Part shown: positions 17,834 to 25,778 of the stretch, in pieces
Layout of the letters: the number at the start of each line of letters is the position of its first letter
Position numbering within the stretch: the first letter of the stretch is position 1
DNA from: Pigmentiphaga sp. NML030171
GTDB taxonomy: Bacteria; Pseudomonadota; Gammaproteobacteria; Burkholderiales; Burkholderiaceae_B
Direction: 5' to 3'
DNA length: 64,000 nt
Assembly: GCF_002188635.1 (NCBI RefSeq)
Contig: NZ_NINX01000051.1
Location: forward strand, 206,373 to 270,372
The notes under the pieces: generated by a model
Databases searched by the model: none
The model's input: only the letters and a program-made list of their open reading frames with translations
What the model was told of the DNA's origin: nothing
Position numbers and translations under genes: made by a program

Positions 17834-18445
17834 GTGCCAAACGCTCTGATTTCCTTCATCCACGGCCAAGCCGGCACCTTGCGGCGGCTGGCCCCGGCCG
17901 CGCTGCTGGGCCTGGCGGCATGCAGCTCGGTCAACAACTACGTCCCGAACTTCGTCAAACCCTACCGGGCCGACGTCCAGCAGGGCAACTGGCTGACCCA
18001 GCAACAAGTGGAGCTGCTGCGCCCCGGCATGACCCGCGAACAGGTGCGTTTCGCCCTGGGCAGCCCTACCCTGACCAGCATTTTCCATTCCGACCGTTGG
18101 GACTATCCGTACCTGTTCACGCCGGGCCACGGGCAGACCGAGGAACGGCGCTTCACCGTCTATTTCGTCAACGACCGGCTCGAGCGCTGGACCGGCGATG
18201 AACAGCCCGCCCGCCAGCCGTTCCAGCAGAAGGACACGCGCAAGGCCCTGGGCGCCATCACGCAGCCGGCCCAGCAGGCCCCGAACGCGGCGCCCCTGAC
18301 GGTCGAGGGCAACGCCGCCTCTCCCAGCCTGGACCCCGGTTCCGCGCCCGCCGTCGCCACGCCGGTCGCTCCGCTCGCGCCTCCCGCCGCACCGCCCTCC
18401 GGCGACGCGGCCCCCGCTCAACCCGCCACGAATACCAAGGAATGA
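17834..18445 (+). CDS. bamE: Outer membrane assembly lipoprotein BamE
   Basis: 203 residues from the GTG at 17834. Upstream in-frame sequence is Arg/Pro-rich shadow and would hide the signal peptide, so this start is preferred although the ribosome site is weak. The lipobox LLGLAAC puts the lipid on Cys30. The SmpA/OmlA domain follows ([44 protein letters not shown]). BamE is a small part of the BAM complex that folds outer-membrane proteins. The C-terminal 70-80 residues form an extra Pro/Ala-rich tail absent from the short E. coli protein. It overlaps dapB by 4 bases or nearly so. Confidence 0.9.
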   Translation: MPNALISFIHGQAGTLRRLAPAALLGLAACSSVNNYVPNFVKPYRADVQQGNWLTQQQVELLRPGMTREQVRFALGSPTLTSIFHSDRWDYPYLFTPGHGQTEERRFTVYFVNDRLERWTGDEQPARQPFQQKDTRKALGAITQPAQQAPNAAPLTVEGNAASPSLDPGSAPAVATPVAPLAPPAAPPSGDAAPAQPATNTKE

Positions 18446-18450
18446 CCTCG

Positions 18451-19260
18451 ATGCGTATCGCCATTGCCGGGGCTACCGGCCGCATGGGCCACATGCTGAT
18501 CGAAGCCGTGCTCGCCGCCCCCGACCTGGAACTGGCCGTCGCGCTGGACCGCGCAGGCAGCCCCGCCATCGGCCACGATGCCGCCGAGTTCCTGGGCAAA
18601 CAAAGCAAGGTCATCATCACCGACGACCTGGACGCTCTTGCCCAGGCCGACTGCCTGATCGACTTCACCCGACCCGAGGCCACGCTGGCCCACCTGGAAG
18701 CCTGCCGCCGCCACGGCGTCAAGCTGGTCATCGGCACCACGGGCTTCGACGAAGCCGGCAAGGCCGCGATCGCGGCGGCCGCCGACAAGGTCGGCGTGGT
18801 CTTCGCGCCCAACATGAGCGTGGGCGTGAACGTCACCCTCAAGCTGCTGGACATCGCCGCCCGCATCCTGAAGGACGATTACGACGTGGAAGTGTTCGAG
18901 GTCCACCACAAGCACAAGGTGGATGCTCCATCCGGCACGGCGCTGAAAATGGGTGAAACCGTGGCGCAGGCCTGGGGCAAGCCGCTGTCCGAGGTGGCCG
19001 AGTGGGCCCGCCATGGCGACACCGGAGCCCGCAAGCACGGCACCATCGGCTTTTCCTCCGCCCGCGGCGGCGACGTGGTGGGAGACCACACGGTCTTCTT
19101 CTGTGGCCCGGGCGAACGCATCGAGATCACCCACCGCTCGAGCAGCCGCGTCAACTACGCCGAAGGCAGCCTGCGCGCCGCCCGCTATCTGGCGGACAAG
19201 TCGGCCGGCCTGTATGACATGCAGGACGTCCTGGGTCTGAGGTCCCCCCCTACGCGCTAA
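18451..19260 (+). CDS. dapB: 4-hydroxy-tetrahydrodipicolinate reductase
   Basis: 269 residues from ATG 18451 ([13 protein letters not shown]), with AAGGA at 18437-18441; an ATG at 18442 overlapping the bamE stop is also possible. It reduces hydroxy-tetrahydrodipicolinate in lysine and diaminopimelate synthesis. The nucleotide motif GATGRMG is at 7-13 and the catalytic/substrate loop is [14 protein letters not shown]. The reading frame runs past the expected end (MQDVLGL) into repeat R3, which supplies the last residues and the TAA stop. The extra tail is about six residues, RSPPTR. Confidence 0.96.
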   Translation: MRIAIAGATGRMGHMLIEAVLAAPDLELAVALDRAGSPAIGHDAAEFLGKQSKVIITDDLDALAQADCLIDFTRPEATLAHLEACRRHGVKLVIGTTGFDEAGKAAIAAAADKVGVVFAPNMSVGVNVTLKLLDIAARILKDDYDVEVFEVHHKHKVDAPSGTALKMGETVAQAWGKPLSEVAEWARHGDTGARKHGTIGFSSARGGDVVGDHTVFFCGPGERIEITHRSSSRVNYAEGSLRAARYLADKSAGLYDMQDVLGLRSPPTR

Positions 19261-19408
19261 CGCGCGCCCCGCAGGGGGCGATGCGGGTGGACCGGCAAAG
19301 CCGGATCCACCGCATCCTGGGTCTGGGTGCGGACGTCTCGGGGCGGAGCGCCGCATCCCCTCAACGGTGCTGGCGGACCGGCAAAGCCGGATCCGCTGTG
19401 CCCTGGCA
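19244..19408. repeat. Hairpin repeat element R3 with a second degenerate module
   Basis: Starts inside the dapB frame with seven C and TACGCGCT. The first module has GGACCGGCAAAGCCGGATCC with outer arms GATGCGG/CCGCATC and ends CCTGGGTCTGG. A second GGACCGGCAAAGCCGGATCC at about 19376-19395 has weaker outer arms (GGTGCTG against TGTGCC). The element ends just before a terminator-like hairpin. Confidence 0.85.
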
Positions 19409-19416
19409 ACGGCTAG

Positions 19417-19446
19417 AACGGCCTCTTATGGGGCCGTTTTGCTTTT
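19417..19446 (+). terminator. Rho-independent terminator after dapB
   Basis: Stem AACGGCC (19417-19423) / GGCCGTT (19432-19438), 8-base loop, followed by a T-rich tract ending TTGCTTTT. It would stop the bamE-dapB transcript before it meets cheB. Confidence 0.75.
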
Positions 19447-20102
19447 CAGGGTCCATTGATGGCCTTGTTCTTGGCTTCTACGGCGATGACCAGGCGCTGG
19501 GCCATCTGGGGCAGCGGGACGATCTCGTGGACGGCGCCCAGGGCGATGGCTTCGCGAGGCATGCCGAAGACCACGCTCGACGCTTCGTCCTGGGCAAGGT
19601 TGTAGGCGCCGGCCTCGCGCAGCGTCAGCATGGCCCGCGCGCCGTCCTTGCCCATGCCGGTCAGCATGACGGCCACGGTGCACGCCCCCGCCGCGCGGGC
19701 GGCCGACAGGAACAGGACTTCGACCGAGGGACGGTGGCGATTGACCGGCTCGCCCTCGGACAACTGCGCGTGATAGCCCAGCAGCGGCAGCGGCCGCACC
19801 GCCAGGTGCGCGTGGCCGGGAGCCACATAGACGTGCCCTGGATGCAGCCGTTCGTTGTGCTCGGCTTCCTTGACGCGCAGCGGCGTGTGCTTGTCCAGGC
19901 GCTCGGCGAAGCTGCGCGTGAACCCGGGCGGCATGTGCTGGGTGATGACGATGGGCGGCAGGTCGGCGGGCAGCGCTTCCAGCAGGTCGCGCAGCGCTTC
20001 GGTGCCGCCCGTCGAGGCGCCGATGGCGACCAGCAGCCTGCGGTCGTATTGGGACGGCGGAGGCGCGCGGCCGTCGGCGGGCCGGTGGTGCTCGTCGGTC
20101 AT
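19446..20102 (-). CDS. cheB: CheB-type protein-glutamate methylesterase domain, no receiver
   Basis: 218 residues from ATG 20102. Only the esterase domain is present, with the catalytic triad Ser30 (GASTGGTE), His56 (ITQHMPPG) and Asp153 (MGKDGARAM). Usual CheB proteins are about 350 residues with an N-terminal receiver that gates activity; none is encoded here, and the cheR gene ends 8 bases upstream. The product would remove methyl groups from chemoreceptors without phosphorylation control, or be gated another way. Probably co-transcribed with cheR from a sigma-28 promoter. Confidence 0.9.
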   Translation of the reverse strand: MTDEHHRPADGRAPPPSQYDRRLLVAIGASTGGTEALRDLLEALPADLPPIVITQHMPPGFTRSFAERLDKHTPLRVKEAEHNERLHPGHVYVAPGHAHLAVRPLPLLGYHAQLSEGEPVNRHRPSVEVLFLSAARAAGACTVAVMLTGMGKDGARAMLTLREAGAYNLAQDEASSVVFGMPREAIALGAVHEIVPLPQMAQRLVIAVEAKNKAINGP

Positions 20103-20110
20103 GGATGCGC

Positions 20111-20989
20111 TCAGCCCGGCTGCCTGGCGTAGACGGTACGCCCCTGGAGCACGAAGCGCTGCTGCCCCTGGGAAAAGCTTTCGGAATGCCCGACGAACAG
20201 CAGGGCTCCGGCCGGCATCAACCCGGCCATGCGCTCGACCACCCGCAATTGCGTGGGGCGGTCGAAATAGATGAGGACGTTGCGGCAGAACACCGCATCG
20301 AGCGGCCCGCGCACCGGCCAGGCGGGATCCAGCAGGTTCAACTGGCGGAAATTCACCAGCGCGCGCAGTTCGGGCCGCACGGCGTACAAGCCCTCGGCTT
20401 CCTCGATGAAGTAGCGCCGCGCCTGCTGGTCGGGCACCTTGGCCAGTTGATCCCGCCGGTACACGGCCTGGCGCGCGGTGGCCAGCACATGGGTGTCCAG
20501 GTCGGTCGCCAGGATGCGCACCGGCGGCGCCAGGGTCCCGAACACCTCGGCGGCCGTGATGGCCAGGGTCCAGGCCTCTTCGCCCGTGGAAGCGGCCGCG
20601 CACCAGAGTTGCAGGGTCTGGCCCGGGCGCTCGGCGGCCAGCCGCTTCAGGTAGGCGGCCAGGATCTGGAAATGGTGGTTCTCGCGGTAGAAATACGTGA
20701 GATTCGTGGTCAGCGCGTTGACGAAGTATTCCCATTCAGGCGCGCCGGCGCGCAGGCCCTCCAGGTAGGCGCTGAAGGACGGACGGCCGGTCGCGCGCAG
20801 CCGCCGGGCCAGCCGGCTGTAGACCATGCTGCGCTTGGCGTCCGACAGCGAAATGCCGGTGTGCTGCCGCAACAGGGTCCGTATCCGGTCGAAATCCTGG
20901 CCGCTGAAGGCGAATTCGGTGCCGACGAGAGAGTCGGCCGTGCCCGGCATGGCGTCGGTCATGGCCAGGAGGCTGGTTCTGGAAGTCAC
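20111..20989 (-). CDS. cheR: Chemotaxis protein methyltransferase CheR
   Basis: 292 residues from GTG 20989. A longer ATG reading from 21064 is excluded because the sigma-28 promoter lies at 21033-21059, downstream of that ATG; ATG 20962 is another option. The N-terminal CheR domain covers about 25-80. The SAM-binding domain has [21 protein letters not shown] and CRNVLIYF. It methylates glutamates on chemoreceptors with S-adenosylmethionine. It is paired with cheB but far from the other che genes, and no chemoreceptor gene is in the window. It diverges from a hybrid kinase gene. Confidence 0.95.
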   Translation of the reverse strand: MTSRTSLLAMTDAMPGTADSLVGTEFAFSGQDFDRIRTLLRQHTGISLSDAKRSMVYSRLARRLRATGRPSFSAYLEGLRAGAPEWEYFVNALTTNLTYFYRENHHFQILAAYLKRLAAERPGQTLQLWCAAASTGEEAWTLAITAAEVFGTLAPPVRILATDLDTHVLATARQAVYRRDQLAKVPDQQARRYFIEEAEGLYAVRPELRALVNFRQLNLLDPAWPVRGPLDAVFCRNVLIYFDRPTQLRVVERMAGLMPAGALLFVGHSESFSQGQQRFVLQGRTVYARQPG

Positions 20990-21032
20990 GCTTGGCCCTA
21001 AAGGAAAAGCCCCCACGCTATCATTGACGGGA

Positions 21033-21059
21033 TTATCGGCAACACTTACTGATTCATTA
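21033..21059 (-). promoter_or_regulatory. Sigma-28 (FliA) promoter of cheR-cheB
   Basis: Minus strand: TAAT (21059-21056), 15-base spacer, perfect GCCGATAA (21040-21033). Consensus is TAAA-N15-GCCGATAA. It gives a leader of about 35 bases before the GTG at 20989 and places cheRB in the late flagellar class. Confidence 0.75.
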
Positions 21060-21063
21060 AGCA

Positions 21064-22686
21064 ATGTTCAATCGCGGCCCCGTCTCCGTGCAGAACGCCA
21101 GCCCCCCGCAGGCCGGCCTGCCTCGCTTCATGACGGCCGCGCCCGGCCAGGCCCCGGCCGCGCTGGGCCCCGACGCCCGCGAAGCCTCGCAACTCGCCAT
21201 CCTCTTCATCGAGGACTCGCTCGCCGACTTCACGCTGATGCGCGCCGTGCTGGTCGACGCGGGGCTGAACGTCACGGCCCAGTGCGTGGACACCGAAACG
21301 ACCATGCGGCAGGCCTTGGCCGAACGAGCCTGGGACGCCATCATCAGCGATCATTCCCTGCCGACCTTCAGCGGCCTGCGCGCGCTGAAGGTGGCCAAGG
21401 AAGTCGGGTTCCGCGGCCCCTTCCTCATCGTGTCCGGCGCCATCGGCGAGGAAACCGCGGTCGAGGCTATGCGGGCCGGCGCCGACGACTATGTCATGAA
21501 GAACAACCTGCGCAGGCTCCCTCCCGCGCTGGAACGCGGCCTGCGCGAAGTGCAGACCCGCGACCAGCGGCAACGGGCGGAAACCGCGCTGGCCTCGGCC
21601 CACGATCAGCTGAACGCGGTCTTCTCGGCCACGCCGGTCGCCCTGTTCGCCATCTCGCGCGAGCGTACCGTCACCATGTGGAGCCCGGCCTGCGAAGACC
21701 TGACCGGACTGGGCTCGGCCGACACGCTGTCCCGCTCGTTCGCCCTGCCCTCGCAGCCCGACACCTGGAAGCTGCTGACCCTGATCGCCCCGGCGCTGGA
21801 CGGTTCCGAGGTACGCGGCCTGCCGTTCAGCATAGAAACCCGGGGCGAAAAGCGCGAGTTGCTGGTATCGGCCAGTCCGCTCAGCGGTTCTCCGCCTTCG
21901 GGATGCGTGGTCGCGCTGTCCGACGTCACTCACCTGGCCCATGCGCAGGCGGAACTCAGCCGTTCCGAAAGCCAGCTGCGCGAACTCTCCCGCCACACCG
22001 AGCGCGTGCGGGAGAACGAACGGGCCGAACTCGCGCGCGAGATCCACGACGATCTGGGCGCCCTGGTCACCCGGATACGCGCCGACCTCGCGCTGGCCCG
22101 CCGCCGCTCCCGCGAAAAGGAAACGGCGCAGTTGCTGGACGAAGCCGAACAGATGGTCGCTTCGCTGGGCGAGGCCATCTCCCGTATCGCCCGGGCCATG
22201 CGGCCGCCCGTGCTCGACTTCGGCATCGTTGCCGCGATCGAGTGGCAAGCGCGCGATTTCGCGCAGCACACGGGCATCACCGTCAACGTCCACACCAACC
22301 AGGACGACCTGGCGCTCGAACTGGAGCAATCCATCGCCGTCTTCCGCATCTTCCAGGAAGCCCTGACCAACGTGTTCAAGCATGCGCAGGCCACGCGCGT
22401 GGACGTCGACCTCTTCGCCGACGACAGCACCCTCAGCCTGGAAGTCCGCGACAACGGCATCGGCCTGTCGTCCGACGCGCTGCGCAAGGGAACGTCGTTC
22501 GGCCTGCGCGGCATGATGGAACGCGTCCACGGCCTGGGCGGCTGGATGGACATAGGCGGCGCGCCCCAGACGGGCACGCCGCCTTTCCGAGGAACCACAC
22601 TCATGATTTCGATCCCGTTGAATCCCCCTACGCTCTCCCTGCCTGGCGGAAAATCCCCCCACCACGAGCCGGAGGACCAGGAATGA
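21064..22686 (+). CDS. Hybrid sensor histidine kinase (REC-PAS-HisKA_3-HATPase)
   Basis: 540 residues, soluble, no membrane segments. A receiver domain at about 45-160 has Asp96 in ISDHSLP. A PAS-like domain covers about 178-290 (LNAVFSATPVALFAISRERT). The NarL-type dimerisation domain has His328 in LAREIHDDLGALVTRIR. The HATPase covers about 425-530 (EALTNVFKHA, DNGIGL, FGLRGMMERV). An N-terminal receiver on this kinase type suggests it takes phosphate from another kinase as input. The response regulator gene overlaps its stop codon (ATGA), so they are partners. It diverges from cheR. No ribosome site is visible at ATG 21064, so the exact start is uncertain. Confidence 0.9.
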   Translation: MFNRGPVSVQNASPPQAGLPRFMTAAPGQAPAALGPDAREASQLAILFIEDSLADFTLMRAVLVDAGLNVTAQCVDTETTMRQALAERAWDAIISDHSLPTFSGLRALKVAKEVGFRGPFLIVSGAIGEETAVEAMRAGADDYVMKNNLRRLPPALERGLREVQTRDQRQRAETALASAHDQLNAVFSATPVALFAISRERTVTMWSPACEDLTGLGSADTLSRSFALPSQPDTWKLLTLIAPALDGSEVRGLPFSIETRGEKRELLVSASPLSGSPPSGCVVALSDVTHLAHAQAELSRSESQLRELSRHTERVRENERAELAREIHDDLGALVTRIRADLALARRRSREKETAQLLDEAEQMVASLGEAISRIARAMRPPVLDFGIVAAIEWQARDFAQHTGITVNVHTNQDDLALELEQSIAVFRIFQEALTNVFKHAQATRVDVDLFADDSTLSLEVRDNGIGLSSDALRKGTSFGLRGMMERVHGLGGWMDIGGAPQTGTPPFRGTTLMISIPLNPPTLSLPGGKSPHHEPEDQE

Positions 22687-23315
22687 TCCGTCTGGTGCTC
22701 GCCGACGACCACGCCATCGTGCGCTCCGGCCTGCGGCAGATCGCGCAGGCCGAGGAAGGCATATCGGTGGTCGGAGAAGCGGCCGATTGCGGCGACCTGC
22801 TCGACGTGCTGCGCAAGACCGAGGCCGACGTCGTGCTGATGGACATATCCATGCCCGGCAAGAACGGGCTCGAAGGGCTCAAGCAGGTGCGCGAACGCTG
22901 GCCGCGCATCGCCGTGCTCATGCTCAGCATGTATCCCGAGGACCAGTACGCGGTACGCAGCGTCAAGGCCGGCGCGGCCGGCTACCTGCACAAGAACTCC
23001 CCGCCCGAAACCGTGATCGAGGCCATCCGGACCGTCGCGCGCGGCAAGAAATACATCACGCCCGAACTGGCCGAACAACTGGCCACCCACCTCAGCCAGG
23101 GCGACGAGCGCCCGCCGCACGAATTGTTGTCCGACCGCGAATACCAGACCATGGTGATGATCGCCTCGGGCCGCACCCTGACCCAGATCGCCGAGGAAAT
23201 CTCCCTCTCGCCCAAGACCGTCTCGGTCTACCGCGCACGCCTGCTCGAGAAGATGAAGCTCAAGAACAACGCCGAGCTGACCCACTACGCGCTGAAACAC
23301 AAACTGGTGGAGTAG
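22683..23315 (+). CDS. NarL/FixJ-family response regulator
   Basis: 210 residues. Receiver domain at 1-120 with the acidic pocket near Asp8 and phosphoacceptor Asp54 (VLMDISMPGKNG). LuxR-type helix-turn-helix at about 145-205 (SDREYQTMVMIASGRTLTQI, then LSPKTVSVYRARLLEKM). Overlaps the kinase gene by 4 bases (ATGA), so translation is coupled and the two form one phosphorelay. Targets are unknown; the position beside cheRB and the flagellar genes suggests, but does not prove, a link to motility. Confidence 0.93.
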   Translation: MIRLVLADDHAIVRSGLRQIAQAEEGISVVGEAADCGDLLDVLRKTEADVVLMDISMPGKNGLEGLKQVRERWPRIAVLMLSMYPEDQYAVRSVKAGAAGYLHKNSPPETVIEAIRTVARGKKYITPELAEQLATHLSQGDERPPHELLSDREYQTMVMIASGRTLTQIAEEISLSPKTVSVYRARLLEKMKLKNNAELTHYALKHKLVE

Positions 23316-23318
23316 AGG

Positions 23319-23562
23319 CCCCCCCTACGCCCTTCGGCCCCCCCCAGGGGGCGAAACCGGCGGACTGGCAAAGCCAGATCCGCGGTTTCCTGGGTCTAGG
23401 GAAACCATCTTGGACTGAAGTACAGTTGCTATCGCTGGCAGCCAGCGATAGCACCGGTGCAACAACCCAAGACAACCCCACTAGACCCAGGATGCGGTGG
23501 ATCCGGCTCCGCCGGTCCACCCGCATCGCCCCCTTGAGGGGGCCCGCGTAGCGGGTAGGGGG
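23319..23562. repeat. Composite palindromic hairpin element R4 (244 bp)
   Basis: Begins 3 bases after the response regulator stop and lies between convergent genes. It has two modules facing each other, as in R1. The left hairpin core is GGACTGGCAAAGCCAGATCC: relative to other copies both sides of the stem changed (C to T and G to A), so pairing is kept. Its outer arms are GAAACC/GGTTTC; the right module has GATGCGG-type arms. The middle holds the palindrome ATCGCTGGCAGCCAGCGAT. Confidence 0.88.
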
Positions 23563-23571
23563 TGGGCTTCC

Positions 23572-24471
23572 CTAGGGGGTCTCTATACTTCCGATGGCCT
23601 CCCGGCCGTCGTCGGTGTAGGCCAGGTCCTTGAAAGTCAGGGCGCGGGCCATGGCGATGCCTCGGCCGTGCATGTCGAAGGCGCGGTCGGGAGAGATTTC
23701 CAGGTAGGTTCGCCAGTCGAAGCCGGGGCCCTGGTCCCTGACGCGGAAGCGGATGCGGTCGGGTTCGCGTTCGAAGCTGACGCTGGCGATGCGGTCCCGG
23801 TACGGGACCAGGGACAGCCGCCGCTGGATCTCCGCCGCCCAGCGGCCTTCCATGCTCAGGCGCCCCTTGTCGGCGAAGCCGATTTCCAGGTTGCCGTGTT
23901 CGACCGCATTGACCATCAGTTCGGCCAGGCCTATTACCGCCACTTCGGGCGCGGGACACAGCTTGGCCAGGAAGAAGGCCAGTTGCCGGGCCTCGGCCAG
24001 GGACACGAAGCCGAAGCTGGCCTGCCGCATGTGGGCGAACACATCGTGCACGTCGGACAGGCGCCGGCGCAGGCCCTTCTGCCGCGCGCGGAACTCGATG
24101 GCCGCGCTGACGACCGCGATCAGCATGTCGTGCTCGTACGGCTTGGTCAGGTAGTAGTAGGCGCCCCGGTGTATGCCCTCGAGCACGTCGGCGGGGCGCG
24201 CGGCCGCGGTCTGCATGATGACCGGGACATCGGCCAGGCGGCGGTCCGCGCGTATGCGGGTCAGGAGCTCGATGCCGTCCAGTCCCGGCATCATCCGGTC
24301 GAGCACGATCAGGTCATGGTCGATGCCCGGGTCCTGCAGCACGTCCCAGGCCTGGATGCCGTCCTGCACGCACCGGAGCCGATAGCGAGGATCGGACAGG
24401 TGCTCGGAAATGATTTCCAGGTTGAGCGGCTCGTCGTCGACGACGAGGATGTTGAACGGTTCCTGCGACAT
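23572..24471 (-). CDS. Response regulator with C-terminal HATPase (anti-sigma-kinase type)
   Basis: 299 residues from ATG 24471. The receiver domain covers about 5-125, with Asp58 in LIVLDRMMPGLDG and the conserved Lys in YYLTKPYE. The C-terminal domain, about 165-299, has the GHKL signatures of RsbW/SpoIIAB-like ATPases: LAELMVNAVEHGNLEIG (N box), RVRDQGPGFDW and HGRGIAMARAL. It has no DNA-binding domain and no His phosphoacceptor domain. It follows flgL by 72 bases on the same strand. A role in controlling a sigma or anti-sigma factor in response to phosphorylation is inferred from domain order only. Confidence 0.85.
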   Translation of the reverse strand: MSQEPFNILVVDDEPLNLEIISEHLSDPRYRLRCVQDGIQAWDVLQDPGIDHDLIVLDRMMPGLDGIELLTRIRADRRLADVPVIMQTAAARPADVLEGIHRGAYYYLTKPYEHDMLIAVVSAAIEFRARQKGLRRRLSDVHDVFAHMRQASFGFVSLAEARQLAFFLAKLCPAPEVAVIGLAELMVNAVEHGNLEIGFADKGRLSMEGRWAAEIQRRLSLVPYRDRIASVSFEREPDRIRFRVRDQGPGFDWRTYLEISPDRAFDMHGRGIAMARALTFKDLAYTDDGREAIGSIETP

Positions 24472-24543
24472 GAAGCATCCGGTGTGGCCAGGTGAACGCG
24501 CCGGCAGCGCCATCGCGTCCATCCGCCGCCGGATCCTGCCTGC

Positions 24544-25758
24544 TTACAGGAAATTGAAAATGGACATCCGGGCGATCTGCGTATAGGTCTGCTGCGCGGC
24601 CTGCACAGTGTACGTGCGTTTGGCCAGTTCGCCGGTCAGTTCCGTCATGGTCTCCAGGTCGGACCCCACCACGCGGGAGATCTCGCCGGTGATCTGGTCG
24701 CCGCGGGTTTCGCCCGCGGTGGTGGCCGCCTCGATCTCGGTCAGGCGGCTGCCGATGGACGAGCGAGCCTCGAGCAGCCGGTTCATGGCCGAGTTCAGGT
24801 TCAGGTTGACCTCGTACAGCGCGTTGGCCCGCGAGACGGATTCGGTCGCGGAAGCCGGCTGGCTCAGGGCGGCGATGGCCTGGTCCAGCGTATCGAATAC
24901 GCTTTGCGAACGAGACGGGCCGAAGCTCAGCGTGTCGCCTTCGGCCGGCCGGCCGCTGATGCCGATCTGCACACCGGCGATATCTATCGCCTGGCCGTCC
25001 TCGCCCAGGGTGCCGGTGCCCACCTCGGCCCCGTCCTTGTCCGAAACGGTATAGGCGCCGTCGGCGTCGAACTCGATGGTGTACGGACCGTAGGCCGCCG
25101 CGGCCGACCAGGCCTGGCGGTCGGTGACCGTACTGGCGGTCAGCGTCGCGCTGCCGGTATTGCCGCTGCCGGCGCCGACATCCAATCCGTTGCGGCCGGT
25201 GGGGATGTCGCCGAACAGGTAATTGCCGCTGAAGCTGACGTCGATCACGCGGTTGGGGCCGATCTGGCTCTGGCGCACGCCGGCATCGCCTTGGTAGACC
25301 ACGCCCGAGGCGTTGCGCACGAAAGGCTGGCTGTCGCGCTTGTAGCCGGCGAAGATGTAGTTGCCGTTCTCGTCCTGGGTATTGGCCACGCTCATCAGCT
25401 GGTCGCGCAATTCTTTGAGATCGGCCAGGATGGATTGCCGGTTTTCCTCGTTCAGCCCGCCGCCGCCCGCCTGCACGACGCGGGTCAGCGCCAGTTGCAG
25501 GGTGCCGCCCGCCTCCACCAGATAGTTCTCGGTGCCCTCGAGCAGGCCCTTGGCGTCCGCCTGGTTCTTCAGCATCTGTTCGTTGGCCTTGAGCGTGGCG
25601 TCCAGCGCCACTTCGCGGCCGGCCGCGACCGGATCGTCGGACGGACTGAGCAGCTTGCGCTGGGCGGAGAGCTGCTGCGAGACCTGCAGCAGTGCGCTCT
25701 GCTGGCTGGTGATGGCCCGGATGCTGTTGTCGTAGAACTGGTTGGTGCTGACTCTCAT
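24544..25758 (-). CDS. flgL: Flagellar hook-filament junction protein FlgL (HAP3)
   Basis: 404 residues. N-terminal flagellin-like helix MRVSTNQFYDNSIRAITSQQ and C-terminal helix ending AAQQTYTQIARMSIFNFL, as in HAP3. The middle (about 150-310) is a variable beta domain. It joins the hook-associated FlgK ring to the filament. It starts 20 bases after flgK and shares its sigma-28-like promoter at 27738-27764. Secreted by the flagellar export apparatus, so there is no signal peptide. Confidence 0.95.
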   Translation of the reverse strand: MRVSTNQFYDNSIRAITSQQSALLQVSQQLSAQRKLLSPSDDPVAAGREVALDATLKANEQMLKNQADAKGLLEGTENYLVEAGGTLQLALTRVVQAGGGGLNEENRQSILADLKELRDQLMSVANTQDENGNYIFAGYKRDSQPFVRNASGVVYQGDAGVRQSQIGPNRVIDVSFSGNYLFGDIPTGRNGLDVGAGSGNTGSATLTASTVTDRQAWSAAAAYGPYTIEFDADGAYTVSDKDGAEVGTGTLGEDGQAIDIAGVQIGISGRPAEGDTLSFGPSRSQSVFDTLDQAIAALSQPASATESVSRANALYEVNLNLNSAMNRLLEARSSIGSRLTEIEAATTAGETRGDQITGEISRVVGSDLETMTELTGELAKRTYTVQAAQQTYTQIARMSIFNFL

Positions 25759-25778
25759 GGCGGTCCGTAGGCGTATCG

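Noticed and set aside
20990..21064. Longer CheR reading from ATG 21064
   Set aside because: It would begin upstream of the cheR sigma-28 promoter at 21033-21059.
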